A stretch of 64,000 nucleotides of DNA from Heterorhizobium halophytocola (GCF_017873095.1 NZ_JAGGJU010000006.1:267009-331008), one strand, 5' to 3'; shown: positions 8,592 to 18,119, counted from the first letter of the stretch. Made by a program: numbers and translations. The notes: generated by a model not told the origin, from the sequence alone.

Positions 8592-9755
8592 TCAGCGCGT
8601 CGCGGCCACGGCCTCGACAATCGGCTCCAGATCGGCCCAGAGGTCCTCGGGCGCCTCCATGCCGATATTGATCCTGAGATAGGTGCCCTGATGACCCTCT
8701 TTGCGCACCGTCCTGCGGATGCGCATCGGCGCAAGCAGGCTGTGGGTGCCGCCCCAGGATGCGCCGATCGAGAAGGTCTTTGCCGCCGTCAGATGGCGCT
8801 GCAGGACCTCCTCTGCCGCGGCCGGAATGATCAGCGAGAAGACACCGCTGGCGCCGGTAAAATCGCGCTCGAAGACCGCGTGGCCGGCACAGCCGGGCAG
8901 GGCGGGATGCAGAACCCTGTCGGCGCCGACCCGCGCCGCCATCCGCTCGGCAAGGTCCCTGGCGACGCGGGAGCAATGGGCAAGCCGCACCGCCATGGTC
9001 TCCAGCCCGCGCAGCGCCAGCGCCGCATCGTCGGGGGAAACCCCGATGCCGATCATCCGCAGCACATCTTTAAGCTTCGATCGCAGATCGAGATCGCCAA
9101 CGGCGATCGAGCCCATCAGCAGGTCGGAATGGCCGCCGACATATTTGGTCAGCGCCTGGGCGGAAAAATCCACGCCATGGGCGAGCGGCTTGAAATAGAG
9201 CGGCGTCGCCCAGGTGTTGTCGCAGCCGGTCAGCACGCCGTGCCTTTTCGCCACCGCGACGATCGCCGGGATATCCTGCACTTCCATGGTGGTCGAGCCA
9301 GGCGATTCCATCCAGATCAGCTTGACCGTGTCGTCGATCAGCGCTTCGATGCCGGCACCGATCATCGGATCATAGACCCGGTGGGAGATGCCGCGCGGCG
9401 CCAGGTAGTTCTCGCAGAACCCGGCGACCGGCGGATAGGCAGTATCGGGGATGAGTACCGTATCGCCCGGCATCAGCACCGCCAACAGGACCACGGTGAT
9501 CGCCGCCTGGCCGGATGGCACCAGGACCGTGCGTTCAGCCCCCTCCAGCGCCGATAGCGCCGCCTCCAGCGTCCGCGTCGTCGGTGTCCCATGCAGGCCG
9601 TAGGTATAACCGTCCGGCCCCCTTTCGCCGCGGCTGGCATAGGCCTCGGCATCCGCAAACGGAATGGTCGAGGCCCGGTAGGTCGGCGTCGCCAGGGTGG
9701 CGAAGCCCTCCTCGGAGACGACTGGTTTCTTCACGCATAGGGTTTCGTCACGCAT
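8592..9755 (-). CDS. metC: Cystathionine beta-lyase-type PLP enzyme
   Basis: 387 residues of the Cys/Met-metabolism PLP family. The PLP lysine lies in ALTKYVGGHSDLLMG, and the cofactor phosphate region is VLVPSGQAAIT. The family cleaves cystathionine to homocysteine or acts on related thioethers; MetC is the best match, but other gamma-family members share these motifs. No operon partner. A stretch of about 510 bp with no gene lies upstream. Confidence 0.85.
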   Translation of the reverse strand: MRDETLCVKKPVVSEEGFATLATPTYRASTIPFADAEAYASRGERGPDGYTYGLHGTPTTRTLEAALSALEGAERTVLVPSGQAAITVVLLAVLMPGDTVLIPDTAYPPVAGFCENYLAPRGISHRVYDPMIGAGIEALIDDTVKLIWMESPGSTTMEVQDIPAIVAVAKRHGVLTGCDNTWATPLYFKPLAHGVDFSAQALTKYVGGHSDLLMGSIAVGDLDLRSKLKDVLRMIGIGVSPDDAALALRGLETMAVRLAHCSRVARDLAERMAARVGADRVLHPALPGCAGHAVFERDFTGASGVFSLIIPAAAEEVLQRHLTAAKTFSIGASWGGTHSLLAPMRIRRTVRKEGHQGTYLRINIGMEAPEDLWADLEPIVEAVAATR

Positions 9756-10268
9756 GGCAGGTCCTCATTGACAGTTGTGGCACCCTATGACGAGCGGGAC
9801 CGGAGATACAATTTGCAATCGCTTCGGCTCCACGGCCAAATTGTCTCGGGCGCCCTCGCGATGTCTCGCCATACGGCCAGGCCCCGCCGGTAGTGCCGTG
9901 CCTCTGGTGATCTGCGCAGGGCGTCTGCATATGGTCGATAGGGGGACGCCGGGACATCGATGGCGTTTTGCAGGCTGAGTTTTTCGCGCCGCTATGCCGG
10001 GTGATTGGCCGAGAGCGTCTAACATCCGTCCCGATGCCGGCAAATATCAACCAAATGAAGGCTGGATAGCTGACGAACGCAGGAAGGCGTTTGCATCACG
10101 CAAGAGCCCGTTCTGGCACAATCGCGCACGACGGCTGGCACAATTCCTGACACAGGCCGGGATCTGCCCAACTGGCTATCGAGTGGTTTCAAAGGGTTGG
10201 ATGTGTTACAGAGTGCCAAATTTGAAAAGGCGGCTTACGATCGCCGCCCGGCACAGCAGAATTAAACC
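9756..10268. other. Divergent intergenic region between metC and dusA
   Basis: 513 bases carrying the promoters of both flanking genes. I see no credible coding frame, riboswitch or repeat. The segment CTGGCACAATCGCGCAC near 10134 loosely resembles a sigma-54 site but is off consensus. No strong SD precedes the dusA ATG. Confidence 0.5.
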
Positions 10269-11330
10269 ATGACGAATCAACACCTTCACGGCGAGAAAAT
10301 CTTCGCCGTCGCCCCGATGATCGATTGGACCGACCGGCATTGCCGGTTCTTCCACCGGCAGCTGTCGCAGCATGCGGTTCTCTACACCGAGATGATCGTC
10401 GCCGATGCGATCATCCATGGGCAGCGCGAGCGGCTGCTCGGGTTTTCGCCGGAGGAGCATCCCGTCGTGCTGCAGCTCGGCGGCTCGGATCCGACAAAGC
10501 TGGTCGAGGCGGTGAAGATCGCGGCGGACCTCGGCTATGACGAGATCAATTTGAATGTCGGCTGTCCCTCCGACCGGGTCCAGTCCGGTACCTTCGGCGC
10601 CTGCCTGATGCGCACACCGGATGTCGTGGCCGCGTGTGTTTCGGCGATGAAGGCTGTCTCGCCCGTTCCGGTCACCGTCAAATGCCGGATCGGTGTCGAC
10701 GACCAGGCGCCGCAGGTCGTGCTGCCGGACTTTCTCGCCCGCATGGTCGGCGCCGGGGCCGACGCGATCTGGATCCATGCGCGCAAGGCCTGGCTGCAGG
10801 GGCTTTCACCGAAGGAAAACCGCGACATCCCGCCGCTCGATTATGATCTCGTGCATCAGATGAAGCGCGAGAACCCGGATGTCTTCCTCGGCATCAATGG
10901 CGGCATCGCGACGATCGACGATGCCGTCGCCCATCTCACGGTGATGGACGGGGTGATGCTCGGCCGTGCCGCCTATCACAATGCCACCCTGCTGACGGAA
11001 GTGGATGCCGCGATCTACGGCGCGCCGGCAATCGCGGCGGACTGGGATGCGGTGCGCGACACGATGGCGGCCTATGCCGCGCGCTGGATGGACGAGGGCG
11101 GCCGGCTGAACCATGTGACGCGACACATGATCGGCCTGTTCCAGGGCTATGCCGGAGCCCGGCGCTATCGCCAGATCCTGTCGTCGGAGGCAACGAAGCC
11201 CGGCGCGACGCCGCAGGTGATCCTCGACGCCTTTTCGGCTGTCGACATTGCCGGCGGACCCAAGACGGAAGGCACCGCACGGCCTTCCGCGGCGCCGCCG
11301 ACAGCGGCTGACGCGCAGGCCGCAGAGTGA
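10269..11330 (+). CDS. dusA: tRNA-dihydrouridine synthase DusA
   Basis: FMN enzyme that reduces uridines in the tRNA D-loop (U20/U20a). 353 residues. Signatures: FAVAPMIDWTDRHCR at the N-terminus, VLQLGGSDP, and NVGCPSDRVQSGTFGACLM with the catalytic cysteine. The C-terminal tail beyond about residue 325 is Ala/Pro/Thr-rich and not conserved. dusA is a frequent integration site for phages and islands, but no integrase or remnant is seen next to it here. Confidence 0.95.
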   Translation: MTNQHLHGEKIFAVAPMIDWTDRHCRFFHRQLSQHAVLYTEMIVADAIIHGQRERLLGFSPEEHPVVLQLGGSDPTKLVEAVKIAADLGYDEINLNVGCPSDRVQSGTFGACLMRTPDVVAACVSAMKAVSPVPVTVKCRIGVDDQAPQVVLPDFLARMVGAGADAIWIHARKAWLQGLSPKENRDIPPLDYDLVHQMKRENPDVFLGINGGIATIDDAVAHLTVMDGVMLGRAAYHNATLLTEVDAAIYGAPAIAADWDAVRDTMAAYAARWMDEGGRLNHVTRHMIGLFQGYAGARRYRQILSSEATKPGATPQVILDAFSAVDIAGGPKTEGTARPSAAPPTAADAQAAE

Positions 11331-11615
11331 GATTGCTGCGCACGCTAACCATATCCTCAGGACACCGGGGCCCGACGCTTGAGAATTTCCGACAATGCAT
11401 ATACTAATCCGCTGTCTCTCAATGAGCGGAAACAAGGGGTGGCCGCTTGGGGATGAAGCCTGCAAGAGTCAAGTTTCACCACAATCTCGCCCTTTGTATA
11501 CCGCAGCATTCGGCGGTGACGGCAGCGACTCCCGGTATTCGCGTAGTTGCCGCCACGCGAGCGGCATGACTGGCGAGACGTGTAGCGACCGGCCCAACCC
11601 GGTAGAGGTCTGGGC
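11331..11615. other. Intergenic region downstream of dusA
   Basis: 285 bases in which I find no credible gene, terminator or repeat. Confidence 0.5.
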
Positions 11616-11675
11616 GTGAAATGGCGGCTCGTCTGGGACGCAATTGAACGACTGAAGACAGGTTGGCGATGGTAA
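11616..11675 (+). CDS. Possible 19-codon Trp-rich leader ORF overlapping the J-protein start
   Basis: GTG at 11616 preceded by AGAGG at good spacing. It encodes MKWRLVWDAIERLKTGWRW, with four Trp in 19 residues, and ends in TAA inside ATGGTAA, the first codons of the J-domain gene. Such an overlap could couple translation. There is no evidence of expression; it may be chance. Confidence 0.25.
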   Translation: MKWRLVWDAIERLKTGWRW

Positions 11676-12268
11676 TCGATCCCTATATGATGCTCGACAT
11701 CGAACGCGATGCGGACGACCAGGAGATCAAGTCTGCCTATCGCAAGGCAGCCAAGAATGCGCATCCCGATTCCGGCGGCGACAGCGAACAGTTCGCCCGC
11801 CTGCAGAGCGCCTTCGACCTGTTGAAGGATCCGGTGCGCCGGCGGGTCTACGACGATACCGGCTACGACCCGCAAATGGCCGACCAGAAGGACCTGAAGG
11901 TCCTGATGATGATCGAGACGCTGGTCAACGACTTCATTCTCGACGAGCGCGAACCCGGCAGTTTCGACCCGGTGGCGGCCATGCGCCGCAAGCTGTCCGA
12001 CGATATCCTGAAGAACCGGTTCCACATTCTCGAGCTGGAGCGTCACCGCGCCCGGGTGCGCAAGCACATGGACCGGCTCGGCAAGCGGCCGGACACCGAC
12101 GTGCTGGGATCGATGCTGCGGGCCCGCTCGCAGTCGATTTCCGAGGCGATCAAGCAGTCGGAGATCCAGATCGACGCGATCGAGCAGGCCTATACCATGC
12201 TCGAATCCTATTCCTACGAAATCGACCGCACGGACATGGACGAAGAACACGCCAAGGCGGCGGAATAG
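11669..12268 (+). CDS. J-domain (DnaJ-like) co-chaperone protein
   Basis: 199 residues from the ATG at 11669 (AGG six bases upstream; a TTG two codons earlier is the alternative). J domain at residues 1-65 with the invariant HPD in KNAHPDSGG, expected to stimulate an Hsp70 ATPase. There is no Gly/Phe or zinc-finger region, so it is a class III J protein. Residues 110-190 are helical and charged. The partner is unknown. The stop is followed 79 bases later by a gene on the opposite strand. Confidence 0.85.
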   Translation: MVIDPYMMLDIERDADDQEIKSAYRKAAKNAHPDSGGDSEQFARLQSAFDLLKDPVRRRVYDDTGYDPQMADQKDLKVLMMIETLVNDFILDEREPGSFDPVAAMRRKLSDDILKNRFHILELERHRARVRKHMDRLGKRPDTDVLGSMLRARSQSISEAIKQSEIQIDAIEQAYTMLESYSYEIDRTDMDEEHAKAAE

Positions 12269-12347
12269 AATTGGCGTCCGGCCGGACCGGCAGCCTGGCT
12301 GCCCGGTCTTGCAGCTCTTGTCGCTCTTGCCGCTCTGGCGATCGCGC

Positions 12348-12551
12348 TCAGACTTTCTTCACGCCGTCCAGTTTCGCCCGCACCTGATCGGCAGAGCCGC
12401 GGACATAGATCGACAGCGGCTTGCCGCCGGTCGTCGGCACGGCAAAGGCGATGATGCTGACGCCTTCCTCGAAATGCGTGACATAGATCACCTGTGCCGG
12501 ATTGACGAAGATTTCCTGGTTGTGGGTATTCTTGAAGCTGACCAGCGCCAT
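12348..12551 (-). CDS. Small conserved-looking protein of unknown function (67 aa)
   Basis: 67 residues, SD AAGGA seven bases before the ATG. Predominantly beta-like sequence: ALVSFKNTHNQEIFVNP, then IYVTHFEEGVSIIAF. It ends in a basic helix QVRAKLDGVKKV. No membrane segment or signal. I do not recognise the family. Good SD and typical codon use argue that it is real. Confidence 0.6.
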   Translation of the reverse strand: MALVSFKNTHNQEIFVNPAQVIYVTHFEEGVSIIAFAVPTTGGKPLSIYVRGSADQVRAKLDGVKKV

Positions 12552-12745
12552 ATGCGTTTCCTTCCCCCTTCGCGGATTCGGACGATGTTATCCCTTCCTC
12601 GCGCCAAAAGGTTGAGTGTGGCTTGCGTCGCCGCGCGGATGCGGTCGGGACGCAGGGCTGGTAGAAAGGGAACCCGACTCGCTGTCTGCAGGATGCTTGC
12701 AGGATCGCAGCGGGATTGCAGGACATCGACCAGGGAGGACCGGAC

Positions 12746-13204
12746 ATGACGGATCAGGAAAAGGCAGTCGCCGAGCAGGAAAGCCGGCTGGTATTCGGCC
12801 GCTTCGACGAGACGACGGCCTACGCGATCGGCACGCAGCTGGTCGAGGCGGCGAAGGCGGCAGAGGCGCCGGTGGTGATCGACATCCGCACGCCCGACCG
12901 CACGCTGTTTCATGCGGCGCTGCCGGGGGCGGCGCCGGCCAATGATCTCTGGGCGCGGCGCAAGTCGAATGTGGTGTTCCACTTCCACAAGTCCTCCTTT
13001 GCCGTCGGGCTGGAAAACGGCCGCAAGGGCCGGACGATCGGCCCCGATATCGGCCTCGACCTTGCCCTGTATGCCGATCATGGCGGCAGCTTTCCGGTGC
13101 GGGTGAAGGGCGTCGGCGTCGTCGCGGCGATCACCGTCTCGGGGCTGGCGAGCGCCGAGGATCACGCGATGATCGTCGCGGTGCTGGAAAAGGCGCTGGC
13201 CTGA
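12746..13204 (+). CDS. UPF0303 / heme-degrading-domain protein (intact copy)
   Basis: 152 residues from the ATG at 12746, with SD AGGGAGG at 12732-12738; the frame is open a little further upstream. It matches UPF0303 proteins (GlcG/HbpS-like fold): TPDRTLFHAALPG, NDLWARRKSNVVFHFHKSS, and a C-terminal GGSFPVRVKGVGVVAAITVSG. Function unsettled; a role in heme or small-ligand binding is suggested for the fold. A decayed second copy lies at 16018-16336. Confidence 0.85.
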   Translation: MTDQEKAVAEQESRLVFGRFDETTAYAIGTQLVEAAKAAEAPVVIDIRTPDRTLFHAALPGAAPANDLWARRKSNVVFHFHKSSFAVGLENGRKGRTIGPDIGLDLALYADHGGSFPVRVKGVGVVAAITVSGLASAEDHAMIVAVLEKALA

Positions 13205-13330
13205 GATTGCCGGCCCTGTCCTTGGAGGATGCTCGCGCGGACATTGGAAACCCCAACCGGCGCTGAGTTACCTTAATGATTTCATTCTAGTTTTTCCTCG
13301 TACCGACTCAGGGTCACGGGGAATCACATC

Positions 13331-13963
13331 ATGGACATTGCAGTTTCTACGACATCCGCTGCCGCCGGCAGCTCGACCTCCGGCAGCGGCACCTCGCTGG
13401 CGCAGCTGAAATCGCAGCTGGCGGCCAAGCAGGCGGAGCTTTCAAAGGCCGAGACCGACGCGGACAAGGAGGCGATCAGCAAGGAGATCACCACCCTCAA
13501 GGCCTCGATCACCAAGGCAGAGGCGAGCGCCGGCGACAGCGGCACGCAGCAGAGCGTGTCGTCACCCGGTGCCGCGGATGGCGGCAAGACCGTCGCCGTG
13601 ACATCCGCCGACCGCGCGGCGCCGGCGGCAAGGCTCTCTTCGGGCGCCTCCGAGGTGCTGATGCAGATGCGGCCGGGCGGGGCGAAACCACCGCAAGGCG
13701 GCGAGGAACCCGACTTTTCCACGCTCTATTCCGAACTCGACAGCGATCAGGACGGCCGGCTGACAAAGGCCGAATTCGCAGCCGGCGCCAAGGCCGAAGG
13801 CGATGCCGACTATGCCAGCGCACTGTTCGACGCGCTGGACAGCGATGGCACGGGCGGCCTGTCCCTGGACCAGTTCACCGAGGGCTTGCGGCAGGACGGG
13901 CCGGGTGGTCGCGATGGCGCCGGTGGACCGGACGGCCGCGGCGAGGGCTGGACGTCCCGCTGA
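13331..13963 (+). CDS. EF-hand calcium-binding protein
   Basis: 210 residues. The N-terminal third is Ser/Gly-rich followed by a coiled-coil-like segment (about 25-65: LAQLKSQLAAKQAEL). Two EF-hand loops follow, DSDQDGRLTKAEF (about 139-151) and DSDGTGGLSLDQF (about 175-187), with acidic residues at positions 1, 3 and 5. The Gly/Asp-rich tail is likely disordered. No signal peptide is evident. Similar EF-hand proteins are common in rhizobia with unknown roles. Single gene with GGGGA upstream of the ATG. Confidence 0.8.
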   Translation: MDIAVSTTSAAAGSSTSGSGTSLAQLKSQLAAKQAELSKAETDADKEAISKEITTLKASITKAEASAGDSGTQQSVSSPGAADGGKTVAVTSADRAAPAARLSSGASEVLMQMRPGGAKPPQGGEEPDFSTLYSELDSDQDGRLTKAEFAAGAKAEGDADYASALFDALDSDGTGGLSLDQFTEGLRQDGPGGRDGAGGPDGRGEGWTSR

Positions 13964-14418
13964 TCGGCGCGAGGAGGCGAGGGCCGGGCAAACCCGGCCC
14001 ACCCGTCCCGGTCGCTTGCACCTGCCCGTTCCGACCTTGTTTCGGCGCGCCCCCGAACCCATTGCGGCCTCCCGGCGCCTGCGTCACGCGGGCCATCCTC
14101 CGGTCATCCGGGCCTTTCCGCGGCGCGTGGTCCTGCCTGTCGATCGGACCGTATGCCGTGCGGCCGGTGGTGAGCGGCGGGCAAGCTTCGGCCTCTAGGA
14201 CAAATCCGGCGCCGCCGACCGGGTGCTGTCGTCCACCGGAGATCCTCTGGCGGATGGCTTTCACGACAGCCATAGGCGCCAGACGCTAAAGTCCAGCGGC
14301 TCTTGCCGCGCCCATCAACAGCCGTGGCAGCGTGAAGGAACGCGGACGCAGCCCGACCGGACCCCCATTTCGGCAGGTGTCGGGGCAGGGCTTGCGAACG
14401 GCCAAGGAGGCAGATGCC
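13964..14418. other. Intergenic region upstream of the second TetR gene
   Basis: About 450 bases with no convincing gene on either strand and no recognised repeat or hairpin with a T-run. Confidence 0.5.
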
Positions 14419-15189
14419 ATGCAGGTTCCGCGCGCACGCGGCCGGCCGAAGGTCCGTTCGGATGCCGACAGTCGGGCGGTCATCGTCGACTGCGCCTTTG
14501 CGCTGTTCCTCGAGCAGGGCTATTCCGCGACCTCGACCGGCGAGATCGCGGCCCGCTGCCATATCTCCAAGCGCACCTTCTACCGGCTGTTTGCCCGCAA
14601 GATCGATCTCTTCGCGGCGACGGTTGCCATCCACCGCGACCTGATGATGCATTTTCCGCCGCATGATCCCGCTGTTGCGATGGAGGAACAGATCGCCACG
14701 GTGTTCCGCGTCGATATCGGCGAGGAGGACGACCGCCGGCGGCAGGCCTTCATGGCGATGAGCATCGACGAATCGCGCAATTGCCCGGAACTGCTGGACC
14801 ACATCGCCCGCGAGGGCAGCGAGCGCAGCCGGGCGGATCTCGCGGCCTGGCTGGCCGACGGCCAGCGCCTGGGCCTGATCGCAGCGGGCGATCCGCTGTC
14901 GATGGCGCGGATCATGATGGACGTGCTGTTCGGCGCTGCGGCGCTGAAGACCGGGCACGGCCACCAATGGCCGGGCGGCGAGAGCCGTGGCGTGTTCATG
15001 CGCCATTGTATCCAGCTGATCGTCCGCGGCATCGCGGCGCGGCCGGACGCCCGGGCGGCGAGGGATCCGGCCAACGGTCGGGTCGCGGCCGCGCCGCTGA
15101 AGGTCGAGGCGGATGGCAGCGGCCGCAAAGGCGCAATGACCTGCGGGCAGCACGAAATTCCGGCCGGGCGAAAACCCTCCGGTCGATGA
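14419..15189 (+). CDS. TetR-family transcriptional regulator
   Basis: 256 residues from the ATG at 14419, with AGGAGG at 14405-14410. The N-terminal HTH is clear: VDCAFALFLEQGYSATST, EIAARCHISKRTFYRLFARK (about 22-65). A C-terminal domain of the AefR-like type and a long low-complexity tail (after about 205) follow; the tail is unusual and may reflect a lost downstream stop. No adjacent target gene is evident. It borders a gene-poor, repeat-containing stretch. Confidence 0.85.
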   Translation: MQVPRARGRPKVRSDADSRAVIVDCAFALFLEQGYSATSTGEIAARCHISKRTFYRLFARKIDLFAATVAIHRDLMMHFPPHDPAVAMEEQIATVFRVDIGEEDDRRRQAFMAMSIDESRNCPELLDHIAREGSERSRADLAAWLADGQRLGLIAAGDPLSMARIMMDVLFGAAALKTGHGHQWPGGESRGVFMRHCIQLIVRGIAARPDARAARDPANGRVAAAPLKVEADGSGRKGAMTCGQHEIPAGRKPSGR

Positions 15190-16017
15190 TGTCGTTCCTC
15201 TGGCCTTGCCGATGGAAGGCGGACGGGGCGCAAGAAGCTGCCGCGTAGAGAACGAATTGATAAGATGGCACCTCCCGGCGCCCCGCTCGACGTCCCCTGC
15301 CGGTTGCCCGGGACAGGGGAAGCCACGCACGCAACTCCACCTTCGGCGCGCGACGGGATTGTCAAAGACGATCTGCCCCAGGGTGGGCATGCCGTCACCC
15401 GTTCGCTGCCACCTGTCATGCGGTAACGGTCCGCGGGTGCCAAAGCCGCTGCGACCGCCGGGCGCATACCGTCTCCGTCCCTTGCCGGAGAGGGCGCACA
15501 CCCCGCATGCCCGTATCCGATGGTCGCAACGCAAGCCGGTCCATGCTTGCGCCCGCCGCCACCCGATCCGGGGGAAGCCTGTCGCGACCCCGCCTGCGGG
15601 ATATCGCGTCATCCCCCGCAACCAGCGCCGGCCCCGCCTCGCCGACAACGCCTGTCGGTGTATCCGTGGGCGGGACAGGGGCATGATCGCATGGGGGCGC
15701 GGGAGGGGGAAAATTTGGGGGGAGGGAATTTTAAATAAATTTTTTCGTGCAATGTGTCGCCAGCATCGCTGGCAAGTTCAATGCCGGCGCTCTTTCTTCA
15801 CCGGCGCGGGCCAAGGGCGGGGAGATGGGAGGCGACAGCGGCTGGGATGCGAAAATGGACTTGGCGTGAATCCTTGGGTCAATCCCGACGATGACGGAAT
15901 GTTCAGCGCTTGATCTTCACCTCCACCGTCGGCGCTTACTTCGGGTTCGAGAAAGCCGTCCCTTGCGCCACCCGCAGTAAGGTCTTCTTCGGGCTTTGCA
16001 CTGGGACCTGCCAAGCA
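15190..16017. other. Gene-poor stretch with AT-rich patch
   Basis: About 830 bases. A long open frame on the plus strand (15206-15913) has Pro/Arg-rich, non-protein-like translation and is probably not coding. A purine-rich then AT-rich patch (around 15700-15750, including TAAATAAATTTTTT) stands out from the GC-rich background. It contains one dispersed repeat (15871-15897). Confidence 0.5.
15871..15897 (+). repeat. Dispersed palindromic repeat, copy A
   Basis: TCCTTGGGTCAATCCCGACG followed by ATGACGG. It matches the copy at 18440 at most positions, allowing for an imperfect stem TCC(T/C)(T/C)GGG...CCCGA(C/G)GA. Reads like the rhizobial intergenic 'TCCTCGGG...CCCGAGGATGAC' family. Confidence 0.6.
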
Positions 16018-16336
16018 CGGTGACCGGCATCTGCACGCCCGACGGGACGCTGTTTCACGCCGCCCTGCGGCCTCGAGGCCGGGCAATGATCTCTGGGCAC
16101 GGCGCAAGTCGAAAGTCGTCTTTCACTTCCACAAATTCTCCTATGCAGTGCGGCTGGGGATGCGCCGCAAGGAACGCACGATCGGCCCCGACATCCGTCT
16201 GGACCCGGCCGACTGTGCCGAACAAGGCGGCAGCTTCCCGGTCCGCGTCACCGGCGTCGGCGTGGTCGCGGCGATCACCGTGTCAGGACTGGCGCAGGAG
16301 GACGATCACGGGATGATTGTCGGCGTGTTGGGCTGA
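16018..16336 (+). pseudogene. Decayed second copy of the UPF0303 gene
   Basis: Reads TVTGICTPDGTLFHAALRPRG in one frame. After a single-base deletion near 16070-16082 (20 bases where the intact copy has 21, between the CTG and AATGATCTC landmarks) it continues NDLWARRKSKVVFHFHKFSY..., GGSFPVRVTGVGVVAAITVSG to a TGA at 16336. Compared with the intact copy at 12746-13204 it lacks about the first 45 codons. Strong identity in the rest shows homology; the frame break and missing start make it non-functional. Confidence 0.85.
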
Positions 16337-16706
16337 GGTGGGGCTGAGGGGAACCCGGGTGAGCGGCTCGTCCTGCCGATCCGCTCGCCGTCCGTGTTCA
16401 TACCTGCAGCCGTCATCCTCTGTTTCCCGTCGTCTCCGCTTTGCGGTCATCCTCGAGCTTGTCCCGAGTATCTCCTAGGATGAGGTTTGCTCCGGCAGTT
16501 CCACATCCCCGCCGTTTTGGTCAGCCACGCCGTCTGAGTCGCGACAGCTAGGGCGCCTTGTCTGTGTGTGCCTCATTGGAACGTCCGATCAGGCTCTCCA
16601 AGGTTTTGAGGAGTCCAACTCCATCAAGCGAGCGAGGGTTTAATTTTGTTGGGGCTTTGAAACGTTCATCCGCGCGCTTTTACGAAGAGGCCACATAAAC
16701 GGCGGC
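16337..16706. other. Intergenic stretch between the pseudogene and the RelA/SpoT-domain gene
   Basis: 370 bases with base composition falling toward the AT-rich gene that follows. It holds one repeat copy (16445-16471) and no credible gene. Confidence 0.5.
16445..16471 (-). repeat. Dispersed palindromic repeat, copy B
   Basis: GGTCATCCTCGAGCTTGTCC then CGAGTA: the inverse orientation of the family seen at 15871 and 18440. Confidence 0.6.
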
Positions 16707-17984
16707 CTAAACGTATGAGTTGATGTCCTGAGCTTTCTTAACATCAAGCGAAATGGGGTCGTTGCCTGTGATGAGCCCTCTGGCTCTAAGGTTCGTGAGT
16801 GAAGCTTCAAACGTCGCCACATTTTGACAAAAATGGTTTTTTAGCGTGGATACGTTGATCGTGTTTTTTCCCCAGTGGCTTCGTCTTTTCATCGTAAGAA
16901 GTATTCTGCGCGATCCCACATCAAGTTCATTTCTGTGAGACAACCCAATGATGGAATCGTCCATTTCTTGGAGAGCCTCTACGTGATGCTCAATTCCAAA
17001 GTAGTGACTATGTGTTTGTTGGACTGTCTCGATATTTGAAGTCCCGATAAGAACTACTTCGTATTTCTCCTCTTCAGGAAATTGCCGTTCGTAACGCGAA
17101 TATGCTTCGACCGCCTGATTGGCGTTCCGGCTCACAATGTCCCACAAAACAAAATTTCCATCCGCCCAATCAAAAACCAATATCCAGTTATTTAGCTGAC
17201 CATAACTTTGTTCTTCTTTCGCCGACATCGTCTTCACAATGTCATAATTCACATGGCCACCCAACGCTCTCCTATCTGAACTCTTACCAATGATCACTTC
17301 TGCGTTGACCCTGAGTTCTTGTAACTGGATCTCTGTGTCACGCCCCAAGCTTTCACCTTGCTCAACCCGATACAAGGCATTTGAGAATTGTTTGAAGTAA
17401 TCAATGACATCCCGATGTCCGTCGCCTTCCTTTAGCCGATGTCCGTAGATGACCGATGTTCTTTCTATGCTTTCTGACCAATAGTGCTGGATCTTACTTC
17501 TTATCTGCAATTCTATTGTATATCCCTCGATTTGAAGGATTAAGTGATAAGCCCGATATCCACTGTCATCTCGCCCCAACTCCCTGTAGTCTGTCCGGCG
17601 AAGGATTTTAATGATGTCGGAAGAATGCAGTTTTGAGTATATAAAACGTAAGGTTTCGTCGACATCTTTATCTGTATCAACAATAATACGACAGCCTCCG
17701 ATGTCTTGCAATTGAGTTAGACGTACACTAAGCCTTCGCAGTTTTCGAATAATCTGTGGTCTTCGCTTTAATCTCTGCGCGATATAGTAATTTTTATCGT
17801 ACGTTTGAAGCCACTGCTGAATTTCTAAAGTCAGCTTGGTTAGTGGGGCGAGATGGCGCCTGCGATAATCTTCAAATGCATATTCGAGTTCCAATGTCAA
17901 TTCATCGTATGGTCTGCTCTGATCACTTAGAACGCGACCTGCCTTGTCAATTTTTGATTTCGAGTAAATCATTTCAACAGGCAT
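16707..17984 (-). CDS. RelA/SpoT-domain nucleotidyl/pyrophosphotransferase (possible defence toxin)
   Basis: 425 residues from the ATG at 17984 (GGAG nine bases upstream; a GTG five codons earlier is the alternative). Residues 20-200 form a RelA/SpoT synthetase domain: basic ATP-binding stretch RLKRRPQIIRKLRR (71-84), DIGGCR (94-99), SGYRAYH with the guanine-stacking Tyr (141-147), and ELQIRS (158-163). There is no hydrolase, TGS or ACT domain, so it is not the housekeeping Rel. The C-terminal 200 residues are an unrecognised domain containing NNWILVFDWADGNFVLWD. The gene is clearly more AT-rich than its neighbours and stands alone among repeats, so it was probably acquired. It may make (p)ppGpp/ppApp or modify tRNA like toxSAS/CapRel toxins (inferred). 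Confidence 0.85.
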   Translation of the reverse strand: MPVEMIYSKSKIDKAGRVLSDQSRPYDELTLELEYAFEDYRRRHLAPLTKLTLEIQQWLQTYDKNYYIAQRLKRRPQIIRKLRRLSVRLTQLQDIGGCRIIVDTDKDVDETLRFIYSKLHSSDIIKILRRTDYRELGRDDSGYRAYHLILQIEGYTIELQIRSKIQHYWSESIERTSVIYGHRLKEGDGHRDVIDYFKQFSNALYRVEQGESLGRDTEIQLQELRVNAEVIIGKSSDRRALGGHVNYDIVKTMSAKEEQSYGQLNNWILVFDWADGNFVLWDIVSRNANQAVEAYSRYERQFPEEEKYEVVLIGTSNIETVQQTHSHYFGIEHHVEALQEMDDSIIGLSHRNELDVGSRRILLTMKRRSHWGKNTINVSTLKNHFCQNVATFEASLTNLRARGLITGNDPISLDVKKAQDINSYV

Positions 17985-18119
17985 GAATTGTAACTCCACT
18001 TCAATTGCAAATATAAGATCTCTACGTTCGCGGTATCAGTCAACTCACAAAGCAATAAAAACTGTCATCCAAAGATAATGGTGCATCCGTGCGGTCTCTG
18101 ACTTATCTACTGTGCGGGA

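Noticed and set aside
9756..9990. SAM-II riboswitch upstream of the metC-like gene
   Set aside because: The pseudoknot consensus was not recognisable on the minus strand.
10134..10150. Sigma-54 promoter upstream of dusA
   Set aside because: TGGCAC is present but the second element deviates from TTGC(A/T); not enough for a call.
9994..10272. 92-codon open frame just before dusA
   Set aside because: Overlaps the dusA start, composition unlike a protein, no SD.
11300..11660. Phage or island integration at dusA
   Set aside because: No integrase, att-like duplication or foreign genes next to dusA.
15206..15913. 235-codon open frame in the gene-poor stretch
   Set aside because: Pro/Arg-rich translation, no SD, no recognised family; includes a repeat.
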